The notes: generated from the sequence alone by a model not told the origin. DNA of 64,000 nt from Saprospira grandis DSM 2844 (GCF_000275825.1 NZ_JH719942.1:751600-815599), one strand, 5' to 3'. Shown: positions 16,058 through 25,336, counted from the first letter of the stretch. Numbers and translations are program-made.

Positions 16058-19000
16058 ATGTATTTATTCCGTCATTCCAGGCTTTTAGCCTTATCTAGCC
16101 TATTGCTTTTCAGCTTAGGCATAGGCTATGCCCTTTCTGGGGGCTCGCCTTTTTCCAATCATCCCAAGCTCAGGCAGTTACAAACCAAAATGGAGGAGCA
16201 GCAAGAGCAGAGGGGCCAAGAATTAGTTTATTTACAATGCGATCGGCCCATTTATCAGCCAGGCGAAGACCTTTGGTTTTCGGTCTATTTGCGTCATCCT
16301 TCTGACCTCTCTCCTTCTACAATTTCAGAGGTTGTGTATGTAGAATTGCTCAATGGCAAAGGGCAGGTTTTAGATAAAAAGCGCTATACCTTAGAAAATG
16401 GGCAAACTGCTGGCGATTTTCAGTTGCCCGTTAGTCTTTCTGGAGGTTACTACAAGCTAAAGGCCTACACTCAATGGCAAAAGAACAGTCAGCAATTTTA
16501 TGAGCGAGAGATTCAGGTCCAAAAGCCTGTACTTCCTCGTTTAAACATGCGGCTTCGCTTTCAGGAGAAATCCTATGCCCTAGGGCAGCAGGTCAATGCC
16601 GAGCTTCAGTTGCAGCAGCTCAACAAGCAGCCTTTGGCCAATCAGGCATTTAGCTACCAGTTGCTTGTAAATGGTCGAAAAGTAAAAGAAGGCCAAGGAA
16701 AAACTAATGGAATGGGCCAAGCTTTGGTACAGACTCAACTCCCAAAAGAAGAGTCTACGCAGCAGGCCCTTATCAACATCTTTTTTCCTTTTGAGGGGCA
16801 GCAAGAAGCTATTGCTCGGCCCATTCCCCTACAAATGGGCAATGTAGATCTACAATTCTTTGCAGAAGGGGGTGATCTATTGCCTGACTTTCGGCAGACC
16901 TTGGCTTTTAAGGCCGTAGATGAAAAGGGGCAGGCCGTCAAGGTTTCTGGACAAATCTTTACTGCCGAAGGCCAATACCTACAAGACTTTAGCAGCTATC
17001 ATGCGGGCATGGGCAGCTTGTTGTTTCAGCCCAAAGCTGGAGAGCGCTATTATGCCAAAGTACGGAGTCCCAAAGTAAACAAGGATAGTTTTGCCCTGCC
17101 TGTTGTGCAAGGCAACAAAAGCATGGGCCTGCGTTTGCGCAGTCAGAACAGCCAGTTTTTAGACCTTGATATCTTGAGTACAAAAGAGCAGCCTGCTTTT
17201 TTGGTCCTCCACCAACAGCAACAACCTTATTATAGTAAGGACCTAAAATTGGCCCTAGGAGCTAGCCCTTTGCAAATTCCCATAGCCGACTTACCTATGG
17301 GCCTAGTACAACTCACTCTATTTGATGCAGAAATGCAGCCCATAGCCGAGCGTTTAGTCTTTGCCAATGCCGAAAAGCGCTTGCAAATTCAGATTCAGAC
17401 GCCTAAGGAGAAATATCTCCCTAGAGAGCAGGTAGAACTAGACATTCGGGTAACAGACCATTTGGGAAAGGCCGTTAATGGCCAATTTGCTTTATCGGTA
17501 GTCGATGAAAGCTTGCTCAGCTTTGCCGATGATGAAGAGCCGCATATTTTGGCCAGCCTGCTATTAAGTAGCCAGCTCAAAGGCAAGATTGCTTCGCCCA
17601 ACTTTTACTTTGATGAGGCGGATGACCTAGAAAGAGAAAAACCCCATATTCATCGCCCTACTGCTTTGGACCAACTACTGCTCACCCAAGGTTGGCGCAA
17701 CTTTGACTGGGAACAGTTGAAGCAAGCCCCCAACTATGCCTATCAGGCAGAAAAAGCTCGCTTTTTGGGTAAAATTATAGATGCCCAAGGGCAAGGCATC
17801 CCCAATATTGAGCTTCAGCTAGGCGGCAAAAGCTTTAGGACCAATGAAGCAGGAGAATACAACATCTTCTGGCCCAACTATAAGGGAAAAGTAGTAGCTC
17901 AGCTCACTAATAAGGGCTTTTTAGACCAGCAAATTCACTTTTCTATTTATGGTCAACAGGGAGCAAACATCTATTACCGCCAAATTTTGCTTTCTGGCAA
18001 GGTACAACAGGAAGAAAAACCAAGTCGCCACTTCAAAAAAGGGAAACTGCAGTTCTATGGCCGTGGTCGATACCTAGGCGAGGCCAAGATCAATAAGAAA
18101 GGAGAATACCAAATTAGTATTTCGGAGAGAGTAAGCGAAGCCCGCCTTGTTCAGGGGGATATCTCGCTGCCCACAAAGCGAGTTCAGCTTCAAGGAAAGG
18201 GAGAAAACCGTAGGGCCAACTTTCAGTTTAGCAAAAAGGCCCTGGTAGAGCGCAAAAAAGAAAGAGCCATTGCTCAACTACAGCTAGCTCGAAGAAGCAA
18301 GAGCGCTCAGGTCAAACAACTAGAAGCTCCTCAGTTTGATGATGCTGTCTTGGAGCTAGAAGGAGATCTAAATGGAATTATGGGTGGTGAAGGCCCTCCT
18401 CCTCCGCCCCCTCCGCCTCCGCCCCCTGCTCCCGCAATGGTTCCGAATGAGGCTGAAATGGAAGAGCCTGATGTTGAAGAAGATGAAAAAGCGCAGGCGG
18501 AAGTAATCGAGCTAGTAGAAAAAGACCTCGTTATGGACAAGCCCATGCCCAAGCCTATACCTAGACGAGAGATGGAAAGAAACAAAGAAGTCCTTCGTCA
18601 GGTTGTTATGCAAATTGATCGGGCCAGAACCTTCTATGCTCCTGCTTATACAGCAGAGCAGGCCATGCCTGACAAGCGGACCGACTTTAGAAAGACCTTA
18701 TACTGGGAGCCCCTAATCCAGCTAAAGAACGGGCGAGCCAAGCTAAGTTTTTATTGTAGCGATGCCATTACTCAATTTAAAGTTATGGTAGAGGGTTGTG
18801 GACAGACAGGCGGTGTAGGTCGCCAAGGCAGTCGCTTCTTTGTACAAACTCCATTGAGTTTATCGGCCAAGCTCCCTGCTCAGGTCCTCAAGCAAGATCG
18901 TTTAGAAATTCCGGTAAGTATAGCCAACCGCAGCAGTCAGGTCCAAAAAGTACAGCTTAGCCTAGATCTTCCTGAGGGCATCAGCCTACTTACTGACTTA

Positions 19001-20722
19001 GGGCCAATGATCGAGCTAGCCCCTACAAAGGCCATCACTAAATTTGTGGCCATCAAAATTGGGCAAGAGGCCCAATCTGGCAAGTTGGGCTTGGCCCTAA
19101 AAGGCGAGGCTTTTAATGATGCCATGGAGCAAGATCTAGAGATCTTAGACAAGGGTTTTCCGGTCCGTTCGGTTTATGCGGGACAGGCCCTAAAGAACCG
19201 CATGCAGCTCCACTTAGAAAAACCCGTAGCGGGAAGCATTCGGGCAAAGTTTAAGGTTTACCCCAATAGTTTGGACCAAGTCATGGATGGCATTGCGAGT
19301 ATGATGCGGATGCCTTCTGGTTGCTTTGAGCAAACCTCTAGTAGCAACTACCCCAACCTTTTGGCCCTCAACTACCTAAGAAGCAGCAATCAGAGTCGCC
19401 CCGCCCTAGAAGCGCAAGCCAAACAATACCTAGAAGTAGGCTATGGCCGTTTGACGGGCTATGAATCGCCCTCTGGAGGTTTTGATTGGTGGGGAAGGGA
19501 CCCTGGGCATGAGGCCCTAACGGCCTATGGCTTAATGCAATTCATTGATATGCAAGCTGTATTTGATGTGGATCCCGCTTTGATAGCGCGCACGCAAAAA
19601 TGGCTATTATCTAGACGAGATGGCCAAGGGGGCTGGAAGAAAAACCCCAACCATCTACACTCTTGGGCTACTTCTGAAATTACCGATGCCTATATTGTTT
19701 GGGCTTTGGCAGAAGCGGGTTTGGGCCAAGAAATCGAAAAAGAGCTTACGGCCAGCTATAAGCAGGCGGTAAAGTCTGAAGATCCTTATCTAACCGCTTT
19801 GGTGGCCAATGCCCTTTGGGCGGCCAAAGACAAGCGAGGCAAGAGCCTGCTGCCCTTTTTGCGGGCAGCCCAACAAAAGGATGGGGCTTATAAGGGCGCT
19901 AAATGTTCGGTCGTTAACTCTACAGGGCAGGCTCTTTTGGCCGAAACTACAGCCCTAACGGCTATAGCCCTTATGCGCTATGATGGCTTGACGGCTCAGG
20001 TGACTAAGGCCATTGACTTTTTGCCCAACTGCAAAAACTACTATGGTTATGGCTCTACGCAGGGTACTGTTTTGGCCCTTAAAGCCATCTTGGCCTATAC
20101 CGAACTAAATAAGCGAGCCGCAGAATCGGGCCGTATATTGGTGTATAAAGATGGAAAGAAGCTCTTTAGTCAGGAGTTTGTAGCGGGCCAAAAGGAAATC
20201 CTTCTGCCCGATTTGACGCCCCACCTCAGCGCAGGCAAGCAAAACATAGAATTGCGCTATGAGGGTTGCAAGCAGGCCCTTCCCTTTGAGTTAGAACTGG
20301 CCTATAATACTAGCCTACCTCAAAACTCGGCAGCTTCTGTACTGCGTTTAAAAACGCAGCTTTTGCAAAAAGAGATTCGGATGGGACAGCAGGCCAGCCT
20401 AGAGGTCCAGATGAAGGCAGAAGGGCAGCAAAACCAACCCGTAGTGATGGCCATGATTGGCATCCCCGCAGGTTTGTCGCCTCAGCTCAAGCAACTGAAG
20501 GCCTTGCAAGAGCAGGGATATTTTGAGCATTTTGAGTTATTTGAGGACTTTGTGGTTTTGCATTTGGACCAACTACAGGCCCAAGAAGAGCGCAGTTTTC
20601 AGTTGGCGCTCAAGGCAGATATTCCTGGGAGCTATGAGAGCTCGGCCTCTTCAGTCTTCCGTTATTATACGCAGGAAGAGCGGCAATGGGCCGCCCCCTT
20701 AGCGATCAATATTTTGCCTTAA
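16058..20722 (+). CDS. Alpha-2-macroglobulin-like protein with thioester motif
   Basis: 1554 residues from the ATG at 16058, which starts a hydrophobic signal segment (LLALSSLLLFSLGIGYAL); an upstream in-frame start at 15983 would bury it. Parts in order: MG2-like region near the N-terminus (VYLQCDRPIYQPGEDLWF), a carboxypeptidase-regulatory-like module (about 570-640, FLGKIIDAQGQGIPNIEL), a tract of eleven prolines and an acidic linker (about 778-830), an A2M domain, and the thioester site GCFEQ (C1089, E1091, Q1092) followed by the helical thioester domain. Bacterial A2Ms trap proteases in or outside the periplasm. No penicillin-binding protein partner is adjacent, unlike the usual pbpC-A2M pair. 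A terminator follows. Confidence 0.85.
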   Translation: MYLFRHSRLLALSSLLLFSLGIGYALSGGSPFSNHPKLRQLQTKMEEQQEQRGQELVYLQCDRPIYQPGEDLWFSVYLRHPSDLSPSTISEVVYVELLNGKGQVLDKKRYTLENGQTAGDFQLPVSLSGGYYKLKAYTQWQKNSQQFYEREIQVQKPVLPRLNMRLRFQEKSYALGQQVNAELQLQQLNKQPLANQAFSYQLLVNGRKVKEGQGKTNGMGQALVQTQLPKEESTQQALINIFFPFEGQQEAIARPIPLQMGNVDLQFFAEGGDLLPDFRQTLAFKAVDEKGQAVKVSGQIFTAEGQYLQDFSSYHAGMGSLLFQPKAGERYYAKVRSPKVNKDSFALPVVQGNKSMGLRLRSQNSQFLDLDILSTKEQPAFLVLHQQQQPYYSKDLKLALGASPLQIPIADLPMGLVQLTLFDAEMQPIAERLVFANAEKRLQIQIQTPKEKYLPREQVELDIRVTDHLGKAVNGQFALSVVDESLLSFADDEEPHILASLLLSSQLKGKIASPNFYFDEADDLEREKPHIHRPTALDQLLLTQGWRNFDWEQLKQAPNYAYQAEKARFLGKIIDAQGQGIPNIELQLGGKSFRTNEAGEYNIFWPNYKGKVVAQLTNKGFLDQQIHFSIYGQQGANIYYRQILLSGKVQQEEKPSRHFKKGKLQFYGRGRYLGEAKINKKGEYQISISERVSEARLVQGDISLPTKRVQLQGKGENRRANFQFSKKALVERKKERAIAQLQLARRSKSAQVKQLEAPQFDDAVLELEGDLNGIMGGEGPPPPPPPPPPPAPAMVPNEAEMEEPDVEEDEKAQAEVIELVEKDLVMDKPMPKPIPRREMERNKEVLRQVVMQIDRARTFYAPAYTAEQAMPDKRTDFRKTLYWEPLIQLKNGRAKLSFYCSDAITQFKVMVEGCGQTGGVGRQGSRFFVQTPLSLSAKLPAQVLKQDRLEIPVSIANRSSQVQKVQLSLDLPEGISLLTDLGPMIELAPTKAITKFVAIKIGQEAQSGKLGLALKGEAFNDAMEQDLEILDKGFPVRSVYAGQALKNRMQLHLEKPVAGSIRAKFKVYPNSLDQVMDGIASMMRMPSGCFEQTSSSNYPNLLALNYLRSSNQSRPALEAQAKQYLEVGYGRLTGYESPSGGFDWWGRDPGHEALTAYGLMQFIDMQAVFDVDPALIARTQKWLLSRRDGQGGWKKNPNHLHSWATSEITDAYIVWALAEAGLGQEIEKELTASYKQAVKSEDPYLTALVANALWAAKDKRGKSLLPFLRAAQQKDGAYKGAKCSVVNSTGQALLAETTALTAIALMRYDGLTAQVTKAIDFLPNCKNYYGYGSTQGTVLALKAILAYTELNKRAAESGRILVYKDGKKLFSQEFVAGQKEILLPDLTPHLSAGKQNIELRYEGCKQALPFELELAYNTSLPQNSAASVLRLKTQLLQKEIRMGQQASLEVQMKAEGQQNQPVVMAMIGIPAGLSPQLKQLKALQEQGYFEHFELFEDFVVLHLDQLQAQEERSFQLALKADIPGSYESSASSVFRYYTQEERQWAAPLAINILP

Positions 20723-20737
20723 GGGCTAAAACCTACA

Positions 20738-20769
20738 GCCGCCTATTTTTTATAGGCGGCTCTTTTTTT
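20738..20769 (+). terminator. Terminator of the alpha-2-macroglobulin-like gene
   Basis: GCCGCCTAT (20738-20746), a five-T loop and ATAGGCGGC (20752-20760) form a perfect nine-pair stem followed by TCTTTTTTT. It begins 16 bases after the stop codon. Confidence 0.88.
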
Positions 20770-20800
20770 GGTCCAAAGGCTGCTGTTCTTTGCATTTTGC

Positions 20801-20897
20801 AGGGCGCAAAGCGCCCGCAGGCCACAACAAGGCTGCAAGCCGCAGTTCGACGACCAAAGGGAGTAACCGCCGACGAGCGCAGCGAGGCGGAGGCCCC
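20801..20897 (-). repeat. GC-rich modular intergenic repeat, short minus copy
   Basis: A short copy lacking the central GGCCGAGC core. It keeps a GGGCGCAAAGCGCCC hairpin, the reversed GGTCGTCGAACTGCGG module (as CCGCAGTTCGACGACC, with GGGAGTAACCGCC) and the GGAGGCCCC end. The rest of the gap (20898-21146) shows no gene; a TAAGTTTG box is noted separately. Confidence 0.75.
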
Positions 20898-21032
20898 AAA
20901 TTAGCCGCATATCCCTTCATAAACAAATAGTTAGGCCCTATTCAGGGTAGATAAGAGGAGGCAAAAAAGGGGTAAAGCCTCCACCTTTGGAAGTTTTTAA
21001 CAGGGCCAAGGGCTAATCTGACAAACTTTTAG

Positions 21033-21040
21033 TAAGTTTG
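21033..21040 (+). promoter_or_regulatory. Candidate -7 box upstream of rseP
   Basis: TAAGTTTG is an exact match to TAnnTTTG, 107 bases before the chosen ATG. No TTG is present at the expected distance upstream, so the call is weak. Confidence 0.3.
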
Positions 21041-21146
21041 CGAAGTTAAATTGACTTGAAACAAAGCCCAATGAATAATTTTTATTCCTTGGCGCATACC
21101 TTATAATAGGGAGCTTTTGGCTCCACCACCTTTTATCATTTCATAT

Positions 21147-22487
21147 ATGGAATATCTGATTGTCGCAATACAATTTATCCTTAGTTTATCCATTTTGGTC
21201 ACCTTGCATGAGTTTGGCCATTTTTTGCCAGCTCGTTGGTTTGGCATGCGTGTAGAAAAGTTCTATCTCTTTTTTGATCCTTGGTTTGCGCTTTTCAAGA
21301 CGCAGCGAGGCGAAACAGAATGGGGTGTGGGATGGCTGCCTTTGGGGGGCTATGTAAAAATTGCGGGCATGATTGACGAGAGCATGGACACCGAGCAGCT
21401 CAATCAGCCACCACAAGAGTGGGAATTTCGTTCTAAGCCAGCTTGGCAGCGTTTGGTTGTGATGCTGGGCGGAGTTACCGTCAATTTCATTCTAGGGTTC
21501 TTCATTTTTGGGATGTTGCTTTGGGTTTATGGCGAGAAAAAGCTGCCTGCAGACAATGTTCGCTATGGGGTTGCCGTGATGGAATTGGGCCAAGAAATGG
21601 GCTTAAAAACTGGCGATAAGATTCTTAAGGTGGGCAATAAAGAGCTCGACTATTTTACCTCTGGGGTGGTCTTGCAAGAGATTGTCATCAATATGGCCAA
21701 GAGCTTGGAGGTAGAGCGGGAAGGCGCTAGAATTGAGCTGAATATTCCCGATAGCACCGCTGGCAAACTGGCCTCAAACAAGGCGGGCTTTATGGAAATC
21801 CGGGTACCTATGGTGGCAGGAGACTTTAGTAAGGAGTCTACAGCAAAGACCGCAGGCATGGAAAAAGGAGACTCTATCATTGCCTGTAATGGGATGGAGG
21901 TGCACTTTTTTGATGAATTTGTTCGGGAAGTACAGCGGCAGAAAGATCAGGAATTGAGCATTACGGTTATTCGCTCGGGCAAAGACAAGCCTCTTGTGCT
22001 CAAAGTAACGCCTAATGAAGATGGAAAAGTGGGGGTTGCTCCTTTTGGTCCTGATCGTTATATGGAATTTGAAACCATTAAGCATGGGCCTTTGACGGCC
22101 TTCCCCCTAGGGGTACAAAAAGGTTGGAACTTCCTCTACTCGAACATTAAGGCTATGGGCCAAATGGTTACGGGCAGTGGTCATGTGAAAGCCACAGAAA
22201 GCTTGGGTGGCTTTATCTCTATCGCCAAATTATTTCCAACAGAATGGCAATGGGAGCGCTTCTGGTACATGACCGCCGTACTTTCGCTCATTTTGGGCTT
22301 TATGAATCTTTTGCCTATTCCCGCTTTGGATGGTGGACATGCCGTCTTTTTGTTGATAGAAATCATCATGCGCCGCCCGGTGCCACAACAAGTAATGGAA
22401 AAGGCTCAGGTAGTGGGCTTTATTTTGCTCATTAGCCTATTATTATTTGCCAACGGTATGGACTTTATTCGTTGGTTTAAAGGATAA
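21147..22487 (+). CDS. rseP: RIP site-2 metalloprotease RseP
   Basis: 446-residue intramembrane zinc protease. HEFGH (H21, E22, H25) lies in the first helix and NLLPIPALDGGH near the C-terminus supplies the third zinc ligand. Two PDZ-like regions lie between (about residues 120-290), and an LGGYVKIAGM stretch typical of this family follows the first helix. It cuts membrane-embedded anti-sigma factors or signal-peptide remnants. The ATG at 21147 is chosen; a TTG ten codons upstream is in frame. It is followed after 5 bases by a TPR membrane protein gene, probably in one operon. Confidence 0.95.
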   Translation: MEYLIVAIQFILSLSILVTLHEFGHFLPARWFGMRVEKFYLFFDPWFALFKTQRGETEWGVGWLPLGGYVKIAGMIDESMDTEQLNQPPQEWEFRSKPAWQRLVVMLGGVTVNFILGFFIFGMLLWVYGEKKLPADNVRYGVAVMELGQEMGLKTGDKILKVGNKELDYFTSGVVLQEIVINMAKSLEVEREGARIELNIPDSTAGKLASNKAGFMEIRVPMVAGDFSKESTAKTAGMEKGDSIIACNGMEVHFFDEFVREVQRQKDQELSITVIRSGKDKPLVLKVTPNEDGKVGVAPFGPDRYMEFETIKHGPLTAFPLGVQKGWNFLYSNIKAMGQMVTGSGHVKATESLGGFISIAKLFPTEWQWERFWYMTAVLSLILGFMNLLPIPALDGGHAVFLLIEIIMRRPVPQQVMEKAQVVGFILLISLLLFANGMDFIRWFKG

Positions 22488-22492
22488 TACAG

Positions 22493-23143
22493 ATGGAAGA
22501 GAAGGTCCTGCAAAAATACCTGGAGAAGCTACTCCAAATACAAGCTCGCCCAACTCATTTTGGCGAGCAGGACTTTCGCATTGCCCTGAGCGAGCTCAAT
22601 TTGACCGCAGAGGAGAAAAAGGCCTTGGAGCAAGAATTTGAGCAGCGTTTTAAGTTGGGCAGCAACTATTATCAGGCAAAAAACTACGATAAAGCCATAG
22701 CGCAATTGGAGACGGCCAAGGCCATTGAGCCCTATCATTTGGCTTGTCATTTATTGCTAACCGATGCCTATAAATTGCGTTATTTGGCCGAGCATAAGCC
22801 AGCTGATTATGAGCGGAGCTTGGCCCTTTGCCAAGAGGGCTTGCGGCTACAATCGCATAATCCCTTTTTCTCTGGCGTAGAGACGGCGATCGAAAAATAC
22901 CAGCAGGGCCGGCATCAGCTGCGTTGGGCGATGCTCGGGCTTTTTCCCTTGGCGGGCCTATTGTTGGCGGGCCTCTATTTTGGGGCACAGGCCAATTTAT
23001 CTAGCTCGGCATTGCTGGCGATGACCCTTGGGTTTAGCCTTTTCGTAGCGGCCTTTTCGGCCTCCTTCTACTGGCATTATGCCAAGCGCAAAAAGGCCTT
23101 AAAGCGGGAGCGCATTTCGCTAAAATTTGTTCCTAAAAAATAA
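22493..23143 (+). CDS. Tetratricopeptide membrane protein
   Basis: 216 residues. A TPR-like region (KLGSNYYQAKNYDKAIAQLE, then a second repeat with DYERSLALCQEGLRL) occupies residues 60-130, followed by two membrane helices (about 143-162 and 170-195) and a basic tail (KRKKALKRERISLKF). It begins 5 bases after rseP and is followed by a strong terminator, so it closes a two-gene operon. A link to rseP function is inferred only from position. Confidence 0.8.
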   Translation: MEEKVLQKYLEKLLQIQARPTHFGEQDFRIALSELNLTAEEKKALEQEFEQRFKLGSNYYQAKNYDKAIAQLETAKAIEPYHLACHLLLTDAYKLRYLAEHKPADYERSLALCQEGLRLQSHNPFFSGVETAIEKYQQGRHQLRWAMLGLFPLAGLLLAGLYFGAQANLSSSALLAMTLGFSLFVAAFSASFYWHYAKRKKALKRERISLKFVPKK

Positions 23144-23148
23144 AACAG

Positions 23149-23182
23149 ATCCCTTTACTTTTCTAGTGAAGGGATTTTTTTT
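23149..23182 (+). terminator. Terminator of the rseP-TPR operon
   Basis: ATCCCTTTAC (23149-23158) pairs with GTGAAGGGAT (23166-23175) through one G-U pair around a TTTTCTA loop, and a T-run (23176-23182) follows. A GC-rich repeat starts at the next base, 23183. Confidence 0.88.
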
Positions 23183-23367
23183 GGGGCCCGCGGCCGCCCC
23201 AAAAGGGCGGGCGGCCGCCGCTAGGCTTCGCGGCTCGCAGGTCTGCTCGGCCCTGCGTTTTTTTTCGCTGCGCTCAAAAAAACTGGGTCTGGCCTTCGGC
23301 CACCGCTGCGCAGCGCTGGGCCATTTGGCCTTCGGCCAAGGCAGGCAAGCTGCCTATATTGGGCCAT
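23183..23367 (+). repeat. GC-rich modular intergenic repeat, plus copy
   Basis: Starts GGGGCCCGCGGCCGCC immediately after the T-run of the preceding terminator. It has the GCTCGCAGGTCTGCTCGGCCC core, an AT-rich variant of the variable arm, and GGTCTGGCCTTCGGCCACC. Confidence 0.82.
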
Positions 23368-23403
23368 AAAAAAGCGCCCCTCCCCTCTTTTGGGCAGAAG
23401 CGC
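23368..23403 (-). terminator. Terminator of the COG0523 GTPase gene
   Basis: On the minus strand GCGCTTCTGCCC (23403-23392) pairs with GGGGAGGGGCGC (23385-23374), with G-U pairs and one mismatch, around AAAAGA, followed by six Ts (23373-23368). The gene's stop is 25 bases upstream. Confidence 0.65.
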
Positions 23404-23427
23404 ACAATCAAAAAACCAAAAAACTAT

Positions 23428-24633
23428 CTATGAAAATCTTGGGAAAGGGTCAGTGGCGTAAAACTCGCCATCTTTCCAAGCTTGGATCTCTTCTTCGGTA
23501 CAAAGGCAAGCGATCAGCTCCTTGCGATAAGTAGGAACATCTAGGTCTAGGCCAATAAAGACCAATTCATTGAGGCGGTCATCAAAGGGAGCGTTCCAGC
23601 GGGCCATCAGTGTTTCTTTATGGGCCTGAAAAACGGGATGTTCGTCTAGTTCTTCTTGCGTAAAACTACCCCACCAGTAGCCAGCCAAATCGGCTCTTAA
23701 GCTACCCCCTGCTTGCGACCAATTGAGGGCCAGTTTGGGCCGGCTAGCAATCCAAAACATTCCTTTAGAGCGCAGAATATCTTTGGGAAACTCTTGGCTG
23801 AGCCAGTTCCAGAAGCGTTCGGGATGAAAGGGCCGAGGATCTCTAAAAACGAAAGAGCCAATGCCGTACTCTTCAGATTCTGGATGGTGTTCTCCTTGCA
23901 GCTCTTGGATCCAGGCAGCAGATTGGGCGGCCTCTTCATAGTCAAAGCTATGGGTATTGATCAGCTCCTTGAGGTCCACCTTAGACTCTTGCGTAGCCAT
24001 AATTTTGGCCCCAGCATTAAACTTGCGCAAGAGGTGGATCAACTGCTCCTTTTCCTCTTCAGTGACCAAATCTGTTTTATTGAGTAGAATCAGATTGGCA
24101 AACTCGATTTGTTCGGTGAGTAGATTAACGATAGGACGAGTATCGCTAAGGTCATCGGTAAGTTGGCGATCGACGATATTGTCGGCGCTAGAAAAATCTT
24201 GAAGAAAGCGGCTAGCGTCTACCACGGTCACCATACAATCTAGGCGACAAAGGGAGCGCAGCTCTTCATTGCCCTCAATGCCTTCTAGGCTAAAGGTTTG
24301 GGCCAGAGGAACGGGCTCGCTAATGCCCGTACTTTCAATCAGGAGATAATCAAAATCTCCAGTTTTGGCTAGGGCTGTAGCTTCTATAATTAGATCTTCG
24401 CGGAGGGTGCAGCAAATGCAGCCATTGCTCAGCTCAATCATTTTTTCTTCTGTTTGCCTAAGGGCTTGGCCCTGCTTAATAAGGCGAGCATCAATATTGA
24501 GCTCGGCCATATCATTAACGATGAGCGCCACCTTTAGGCCCTCTTGATTTTCTAGAATATGCTTGAGCAAAGTGGTTTTTCCTGCGCCCAAGAAACCACT
24601 AAGAATCGTTACGCCCAACTGCTGTTCTGCCAT
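23428..24633 (-). CDS. COG0523 (CobW/ZNG1-type) GTPase, probable zinc metallochaperone
   Basis: 401 residues. The G3E GTPase domain has the P-loop GFLGAGKTT (about residues 12-20), the metal-binding CICC in [12 protein letters not shown] (about 69-80), ESTGISEP and a NKTD guanine-specificity motif (about 185-188). The CobW C-terminal domain follows ([25 protein letters not shown]). By family knowledge such proteins deliver metal to client enzymes, and those under Zur act in zinc shortage. Here the gene is preceded by a promoter embedded in two ATGCAACA-type operator sites, which argues for zinc control. It is transcribed alone. Confidence 0.9.
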   Translation of the reverse strand: MAEQQLGVTILSGFLGAGKTTLLKHILENQEGLKVALIVNDMAELNIDARLIKQGQALRQTEEKMIELSNGCICCTLREDLIIEATALAKTGDFDYLLIESTGISEPVPLAQTFSLEGIEGNEELRSLCRLDCMVTVVDASRFLQDFSSADNIVDRQLTDDLSDTRPIVNLLTEQIEFANLILLNKTDLVTEEEKEQLIHLLRKFNAGAKIMATQESKVDLKELINTHSFDYEEAAQSAAWIQELQGEHHPESEEYGIGSFVFRDPRPFHPERFWNWLSQEFPKDILRSKGMFWIASRPKLALNWSQAGGSLRADLAGYWWGSFTQEELDEHPVFQAHKETLMARWNAPFDDRLNELVFIGLDLDVPTYRKELIACLCTEEEIQAWKDGEFYATDPFPRFS

Positions 24634-24650
24634 TTTTTTTCTTTATAAAT

Positions 24651-24667
24651 ATGCAACAATGATGCAA
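24651..24667. promoter_or_regulatory. Second, imperfect operator for the COG0523 gene
   Basis: ATGCAACA-A-TGATGCAA repeats the core of the 39-bp palindrome nearby with two mismatches in the right half. It lies 17 bases upstream of the ATG, overlapping the -7 box and the expected transcription start. Confidence 0.55.
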
Positions 24668-24697
24668 ATATAAGTAAAGGCAGTCAATAAAATGCAA
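24665..24697 (-). promoter_or_regulatory. Promoter of the COG0523 GTPase gene
   Basis: The minus strand has TATATTTG (24672-24665), an exact TAnnTTTG -7 box, and a TTG (24697-24695) 22 bases upstream, within the 17-23 range known for Bacteroidota. The TTG is inside the perfect palindrome and the -7 box touches the second operator, so a bound repressor would block both elements. Confidence 0.6.
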
Positions 24698-24719
24698 CAC
24701 TGTTGCATTTTATTGACTG
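24681..24719. promoter_or_regulatory. 39-bp perfect palindrome, candidate Zur-type operator
   Basis: Nineteen bases (CAGTCAATAAAATGCAACA) are followed by one central C and their exact reverse complement. The core ATGCAACA-n-TGTTGCAT resembles operators of Fur-superfamily repressors in overall form. It cannot be a terminator, because a one-base loop will not fold and no T-run follows. The arms are longer than one repressor dimer needs, so two dimers may bind. The regulator is not proven; the Fur-family gene at 4920-5339 is a candidate. Confidence 0.7.
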
Positions 24720-24799
24720 TAGGCATTTAATTTGGGGACCGAAGGCAGATTTAGTTGGCGGCTGGCGGGCTAATTCTAGCCTTTGGGGTTCCTTTATAC

Positions 24800-24943
24800 T
24801 GGGCGAAGCCCAGAACGGCTGAGGGATAGGCAAGGGTGGCCCGCAGGGCCAGACCGAGCAAAAATGCTTCGCATTTTTGTGAAGGGCCGAGCGAACAGCG
24901 AGCCCTGAGATAGCCCGACCTGAGCGTAGCGAGGGGCAGCCCC
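24800..24943 (-). repeat. GC-rich modular intergenic repeat, minus copy
   Basis: Copy with the GGGGCAGCCCC right end (24933-24943), a GGGCCGAGCGAACAGCGAGCCC core and a longer variable arm containing an AAAATGCTTCGCATTTT hairpin, an AT-rich stem in place of the usual GC-rich one. It fills most of the gap before the YbjQ gene. Confidence 0.8.
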
Positions 24944-25018
24944 TACTAAAAAATGGGTTTAAAAAGAGAAAGTCTAAATAGAAAGCTGTAATTTGGGAAG
25001 AAATTTAACTCCTCCACT

Positions 25019-25333
25019 ATGATTATATCGAATACAGAAGGGCTAGCTGGCCGAGAGATCCAAGAAGTTTTGGGTTTGGTTCGGGGCAGTACGGTTAGGG
25101 CTCGGAATCTGGGTCGTGATTTTTTTGCTGGCCTCAAGAACATTGTTGGAGGCGAGATAGAAGAGTACACTAAGCTACAGGCGGATGCCAGAGAGCAGGC
25201 CTTGCAGCGGATGATTCAGGATGCGGAGAATTTGGGGGCGGATGCGGTAGTGAATGTACGTTTTACGAGTTCAACTATTTCTCAGGGGGCTTCTGAGGTA
25301 TTGGCCTATGGAACGGCTGTAAAATTAGGATAA
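25019..25333 (+). CDS. YbjQ/UPF0145 family protein
   Basis: 104 residues, of normal family length. Characteristic stretches are GLVRGSTVRARNLGRDFFAG (about residues 20-39), then IVGGEIEEYTKL, and GADAVVNVRF (about 77-86). The family forms a pentameric ring in solved structures but its role is unknown. It is followed after 3 bases by a 40-residue membrane protein gene. The start codon directly follows a repeat-filled gap. Confidence 0.9.
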   Translation: MIISNTEGLAGREIQEVLGLVRGSTVRARNLGRDFFAGLKNIVGGEIEEYTKLQADAREQALQRMIQDAENLGADAVVNVRFTSSTISQGASEVLAYGTAVKLG

Positions 25334-25336
25334 AAG

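Noticed and set aside
20898-21032. Possible small RNA or tRNA in the gap before rseP
   Set aside because: No cloverleaf, no terminator and no strong promoter are seen; only an isolated -7-like box follows.
24681-24719. Rho-independent terminator
   Set aside because: The loop would be one base and there is no T-run after it. Its position over a promoter fits an operator.
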